From positions 1 through 27,875 of the forward strand of contig CAZUTK010000044.1 of the NCBI GenBank assembly GCA_964623265.1: DNA of 27,875 bases. Reading direction: 5' to 3'. This stretch comes from CAZUTK01 sp964623265 (lineage in GTDB: Bacteria > Electryoneota > B3-LCP). A program made the translations under genes and the position numbers. Position 1 is the first letter of the stretch; the number at the start of each line of letters is the position of its first letter. Below the pieces are notes generated by a model. The model had not been told where the DNA came from. It did no database searches and saw only the letters and a program-made list of their open reading frames with translations. Below are positions 24,906 to 27,875 of the stretch, piece by piece.

Positions 24906-25724
24906 ATGTTTTACAAAAGAATCGGCAGGCTGGGATTCATCGCTTCGGCAATCCTCCTGATCGGCTGCGCCACCGTGCCGATCACCGGGCGCAAACAGTT
25001 GGCGCTGGTCCCCGACTCCGAACTGCTGCCGATGAGTTTCAGCCAGTATCAGCAGTTGATCAGCGAATCGAAGCTCTCAACGAACCCGCAGGAAGTCAAG
25101 ATGGTCCGCACCGTAGGCACCCGCATCGCCGACGCCACCAACCGCTTCTTAAAGCAAAACGGCATGGGCGATCAGGTGAAGAAGTTTCAGTGGGAATTCA
25201 ATCTGATTGACGCGGACTCCATCGTCAACGCCTTCTGCATGCCCGGCGGCAAGGTGGCGGTGTACACGGGGATCCTGCCCGTCACGCAGGACGAGACCGG
25301 TTTGGCGGTGGTGCTGGGGCATGAAATCGCGCACGCGGTGGCGAATCACGGCGGCGAGCGGATGAGTCAGGGGTTGGTCACAGAGCTGGGGGGGCTGGGC
25401 TTGAGCGCGGCGTTGCAGAGCAAACCTCAGCAGACGCAAATGCTGGCGATGGCGGCGTTCGGCGTCGGAGCACAGGTGGGGTTTCTCCTGCCCTACAGCC
25501 GCCTGCACGAATCGGAAGCCGACCACATCGGCTTGATTTTAATGGCGATGGCGGGATACGACCCGCGGGAAGCGGTTCCCTTTTGGGAGAGGATGAGCCG
25601 CCTGGGCGGCGCGGCGCCGCCGGAATTCCTCTCCACGCACCCTTCCGACAGGACGCGCATCGAAAATATCCAAAAAGAGCTCCCTGAGGCGTTGCAATAC
25701 TACGACGTATCGAAAAAGAGATAA
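24906..25724 (+). CDS. M48 family metalloprotease, lipoprotein
   Basis: The 272-residue protein has a lipoprotein signal ending L-L-I-G-C with the acylated Cys at residue 21, and a T-G-R-K-Q-L sequence typical of the LoiP/BepA/Oma1-like M48C group. The zinc motif is H139-E-I-A-H143 with the third ligand in E-S-E-A-D (residues 202-206). The C-terminal S-T-H-P-S-D-R-T-R-I motif is also typical. It should sit in the periplasm on a membrane anchor and take part in envelope protein quality control. GGAGG lies six bases upstream of the ATG. A perfect TATAAT at 24867-24872 may be its -10 box but no -35 matches. It follows the M6 gene by 90 bases. Confidence 0.93.
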   Translation: MFYKRIGRLGFIASAILLIGCATVPITGRKQLALVPDSELLPMSFSQYQQLISESKLSTNPQEVKMVRTVGTRIADATNRFLKQNGMGDQVKKFQWEFNLIDADSIVNAFCMPGGKVAVYTGILPVTQDETGLAVVLGHEIAHAVANHGGERMSQGLVTELGGLGLSAALQSKPQQTQMLAMAAFGVGAQVGFLLPYSRLHESEADHIGLILMAMAGYDPREAVPFWERMSRLGGAAPPEFLSTHPSDRTRIENIQKELPEALQYYDVSKKR

Positions 25725-25739
25725 CGGGTTCTACCTGCA

Positions 25740-25925
25740 CTAAGATTCGAATTCATCTTCTGAATCCGCCTTTTCGACGATGGAGATCTTCGCGGATTTT
25801 GGCGTCGGCTGCGGTTCTGCGGCGCATTCCGCTCCCTGGCGGCACTCCTTGTCCGCGCAGACTCCGCAATCCGGTCTGATCTTCCGCTTCTTATCCCGTT
25901 TCTTCCGCCCGTTTAATCTGCTCAT
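25740..25925 (-). CDS. Small basic-to-acidic protein with a cysteine cluster, unknown
   Basis: I do not recognise this 61-residue protein. It starts with a very basic stretch (S-R-L-N-G-R-K-K-R-D-K-K-R-K), then has C-G-V-C, a further C and a final C in A-E-C-A within ~16 residues, and ends in an acidic S-E-D-E-F-E-S. It lies 30 bases downstream of the M28 peptidase gene on the same strand and ends 15 bases from the convergent M48 gene. There is no clear ribosome binding site, so coupling to the upstream gene would be needed. A tiny metal-binding protein is plausible; a chance frame cannot be excluded. Confidence 0.45.
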   Translation of the reverse strand: MSRLNGRKKRDKKRKIRPDCGVCADKECRQGAECAAEPQPTPKSAKISIVEKADSEDEFES

Positions 25926-25955
25926 ATAGACATTCGAAACGCCGCTTATCTCAGC

Positions 25956-27875
25956 TCATTCGGGGAGGATCTCCAGCAGGTTCTCCCCGAATAAATACTC
26001 AATCTGCGTACCGCTGAAGCCCGCATTCTCCAACATCTCGATGGATTCCAGCAACGCCGCCTGCTCGCTCTCATCGTCCCAGGCAGCGTCGATGAACAAC
26101 GTCCGCGCCGCCGCTTCCCGTACATCCTCCGCCATCGCGCGGTGCGGATCTGCGCTTCGATTGCCTGAACGGACCCACAAGCGAAAATTTTTTCGGCCCT
26201 TCACGTCTAAAAGAGCGGCATCGAAATCATCCTCGTCGGCGATGAGCGCGCATCTGGAATCTTCCGGCAATCGGCTCGCGGTGGTGCGGGAACAGACGAT
26301 CAGCAAATCCAATTCGCCGGCTGTCCGCACGGCATCCGACCACGCCGATCCCGCGGCATTCGAATCCGATAGAAAGACCGTCTTCACGCCCAGATCGCAC
26401 AGGTTCTGCAAAGTCTCGCATGACAGCCTTTCCGGCTCTGCCAGCACCGGCAGAAGCGCCGGCTGCTGATTCCGCACGGCGGCTTTGACGTCGCCCGATC
26501 CCTGCGCGAAGCGAAACTGATTTTCAGCGCAGAAACGCCGCCATCTCTCCACGTCGGCGTAAGGCGAATCCGCCGAAACCAGCGCCGCTTGACAGTCCAG
26601 CCCGCGCCACCTGCGCCACCGCAGTTCTTGCGCCAATCCCGCATCCTGAAATCGCAGAGGCTCCAGGTTCACGGTGATCGCAGAGTAGAGGCGATTGCGG
26701 GAGGATATATGAGCGCTCAGCAACGGCGGATCCCGATCCGCCAGAAAGGCGATGAAATCCGCCGCCTCCCTGCCGACATTCTCCAGCACCGCCGGCGAAA
26801 CCGTCTCAGGCAGATCCTCGATCTGATGATAGAAGGAACGTTCGCCGCTGGACCAGAAGTTGAACGTCGCGATCCCCGCCGTCTCGAAGGAGTGATTATC
26901 CGAACCGTTGCGCCAGATGGTGCTAAGACGCAGGTTCGCCGTCCCTTCTGAAGATCCTCCCGCTTGGTAGTCATCCCAGATCTCCGGGAAGTGCTCCGCT
27001 CCCCCGAATCCCACAGGACCGGTCCCGACCCCGCAGCAATCGAAATTGAACATCGCCGCAATTCGTTCGAGAGGAACGATGGGGTGCGCCACGAAGTATT
27101 CCGACCCCAGCAGCCCCTGCTCTTCCGCCGCGAATTCGATGAACAGAAGGCTGCGCTTAGGGGAAACCTCTTGAGCGGCGAATCCCCGCGCCAATTCCAA
27201 CACCACCGAAGCACCCGAAGCGTTGTCATCCGCTCCGCGGAAGACGTCGCCGGCGGCGTTGATCCCGTTATGGTCGAGATGTCCCCCGACGACGATCCAT
27301 TCATCCCGCAAGACGGCATCCGATCCCGGCAGGATGCCGATCACATTCGAAGCCACGGCGTTCGGATTGCAGCGCAACTGGGTTCGCACCCGCGCGATCC
27401 TGCCGGTCGCAAAGGACTGTCCGCCCTGCGGAAGCAGGTTCTTCAGCGTCGCGAATTTGCGGCCCGTCCCTCGGAAGAAATCGTCCACGACGTGTTCGCT
27501 GACAAGGAGAACGGGCACCTTCGGGAAAAAGGCGTCGCGGTGAATCGCCGCGCCCGAAATCGCTTCGCGATCACTGACGAAGAGGACCGCCGCCGCGCCG
27601 TGCTCCACCGCTTGTTTCAGCTTGTAATCGCGAGAAAACTGCTCCTCCCAGTCGCGCTCGGATCCCGGCACCGCCTTATAGATCAAGGCGATCTTGTTCC
27701 GCAGATCCTGTCCCGCAAAGTCGTCGCGTCCCCTCTCCGGCTCGCAGATGCCGTAACCGACGAAGACCACCTCCGCCTCGACCGATCCCGAACCGGAATT
27801 CGTGATCAAATGAAAGTCTTCGCCGTGTTGGTAGCGCTTCCTTCCGTGCGCGCCATTGCGCAGCTCCAGCGAAGC
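25956..27875 (-). CDS. M28 family aminopeptidase with PA domain and degenerate M19-like C-terminal domain (5' truncated by window edge)
   Basis: The frame is open to the window edge, so the N-terminus and any signal peptide are missing. The visible part starts with a protease-associated (PA) insert (V-F-V-G-Y-G-I, later A-A-A-V-L-F-V). The M28 zinc-peptidase core follows: G-G-H-L-D-H-N-G, G-A-D-D-N-A-S-G, E-F-A-A-E-E-Q-G-L, F-N-F-D-C-C-G and Y-H-Q-I-E-D-L-P. These supply the expected two-zinc ligands and the general-base Glu. About 250 further residues (25956 to about 26700) look like a TIM-barrel related to M19 membrane dipeptidases. It has L-C-D-L-G-V-K-T-V-F-L-S-D-S-N and a final G-x-N-L-L-E-I-L. 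Its catalytic metal ligands seem lost: the usual H-x-D near the start is N-L-E. Function is probably extracytoplasmic peptide cleavage. The small cysteine ORF follows. Confidence 0.88.
   Translation of the reverse strand, partial: ASLELRNGAHGRKRYQHGEDFHLITNSGSGSVEAEVVFVGYGICEPERGRDDFAGQDLRNKIALIYKAVPGSERDWEEQFSRDYKLKQAVEHGAAAVLFVSDREAISGAAIHRDAFFPKVPVLLVSEHVVDDFFRGTGRKFATLKNLLPQGGQSFATGRIARVRTQLRCNPNAVASNVIGILPGSDAVLRDEWIVVGGHLDHNGINAAGDVFRGADDNASGASVVLELARGFAAQEVSPKRSLLFIEFAAEEQGLLGSEYFVAHPIVPLERIAAMFNFDCCGVGTGPVGFGGAEHFPEIWDDYQAGGSSEGTANLRLSTIWRNGSDNHSFETAGIATFNFWSSGERSFYHQIEDLPETVSPAVLENVGREAADFIAFLADRDPPLLSAHISSRNRLYSAITVNLEPLRFQDAGLAQELRWRRWRGLDCQAALVSADSPYADVERWRRFCAENQFRFAQGSGDVKAAVRNQQPALLPVLAEPERLSCETLQNLCDLGVKTVFLSDSNAAGSAWSDAVRTAGELDLLIVCSRTTASRLPEDSRCALIADEDDFDAALLDVKGRKNFRLWVRSGNRSADPHRAMAEDVREAAARTLFIDAAWDDESEQAALLESIEMLENAGFSGTQIEYLFGENLLEILPE

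Noticed and set aside
1..27875. Search by eye for CRISPR repeats, tRNA or rRNA genes, transposases, phage genes and known defence genes
   Set aside because: None seen. I cannot run covariance or profile searches, so a very short or divergent RNA gene could be missed.

Overview
This 27.9 kb window is ordinary bacterial chromosome, GC-rich and densely coded. No rRNA, tRNA, CRISPR array, insertion sequence or phage gene is visible. Four coding regions end in the beta-sandwich C-terminal sorting domain (PNPFN...T near its start, SGVYxxxL near its end, final lysine) typical of secreted proteins of the Fibrobacteres-Chlorobi-Bacteroidetes (FCB) superphylum and related candidate phyla. With the high GC and classical -35/-10 promoters, this suggests an uncultivated FCB-type or neighbouring candidate phylum rather than a classical Bacteroidetes. 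That placement is inference; no 16S gene is present.

Layout. 1-122 is the tail of a sorted secreted protein. 222-3731 (minus) is a SulP anion transporter followed by hemA. 4086-7525 (plus) is a DinG-type exonuclease-helicase and a methylmalonyl-CoA epimerase. 7692-8051 is an orphan sorting domain. 8087-10735 (minus) is a feoA-feoB-FeoB-associated-protein iron operon with its own promoter and overlapping palindrome. 10893-13846 (minus) is a lutABC lactate-oxidation operon. 14107-19596 (plus) is dnaE, a small cysteine protein, a YigZ/IMPACT protein and a CNNM/CorC-like membrane protein, closely packed. 19632-21910 (minus) is a wrecked gene for a large secreted protein. 22164-25724 (plus) is a secreted M6-like metalloprotease and an M48 lipoprotein protease. 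25740-27875 (minus) is a small cysteine protein and an M28 peptidase that runs off the window.

How the parts fit. LutABC would oxidise L-lactate to pyruvate through iron-sulfur clusters, the Feo operon supplies ferrous iron, and HemA starts tetrapyrrole synthesis. The epimerase belongs to propionate/methylmalonyl-CoA metabolism. The secreted or envelope proteases and sorting-domain proteins suggest a peptide-scavenging lifestyle. Promoters can be read in front of SulP, dinG, feoA, dnaE and the M6 protease, all TTGNNT-like/17 bp/TATATT-like, and two of them settle start codons.

No clear new multi-gene system was found. The most unusual items are an M28 peptidase fused to what looks like a catalytically dead M19-dipeptidase-like domain, a SulP transporter with an insertion of about 140 residues containing a coiled coil, a HemA with an altered nucleotide-binding loop, a pseudogene with about five lesions, and two unrecognised small cysteine-containing proteins.
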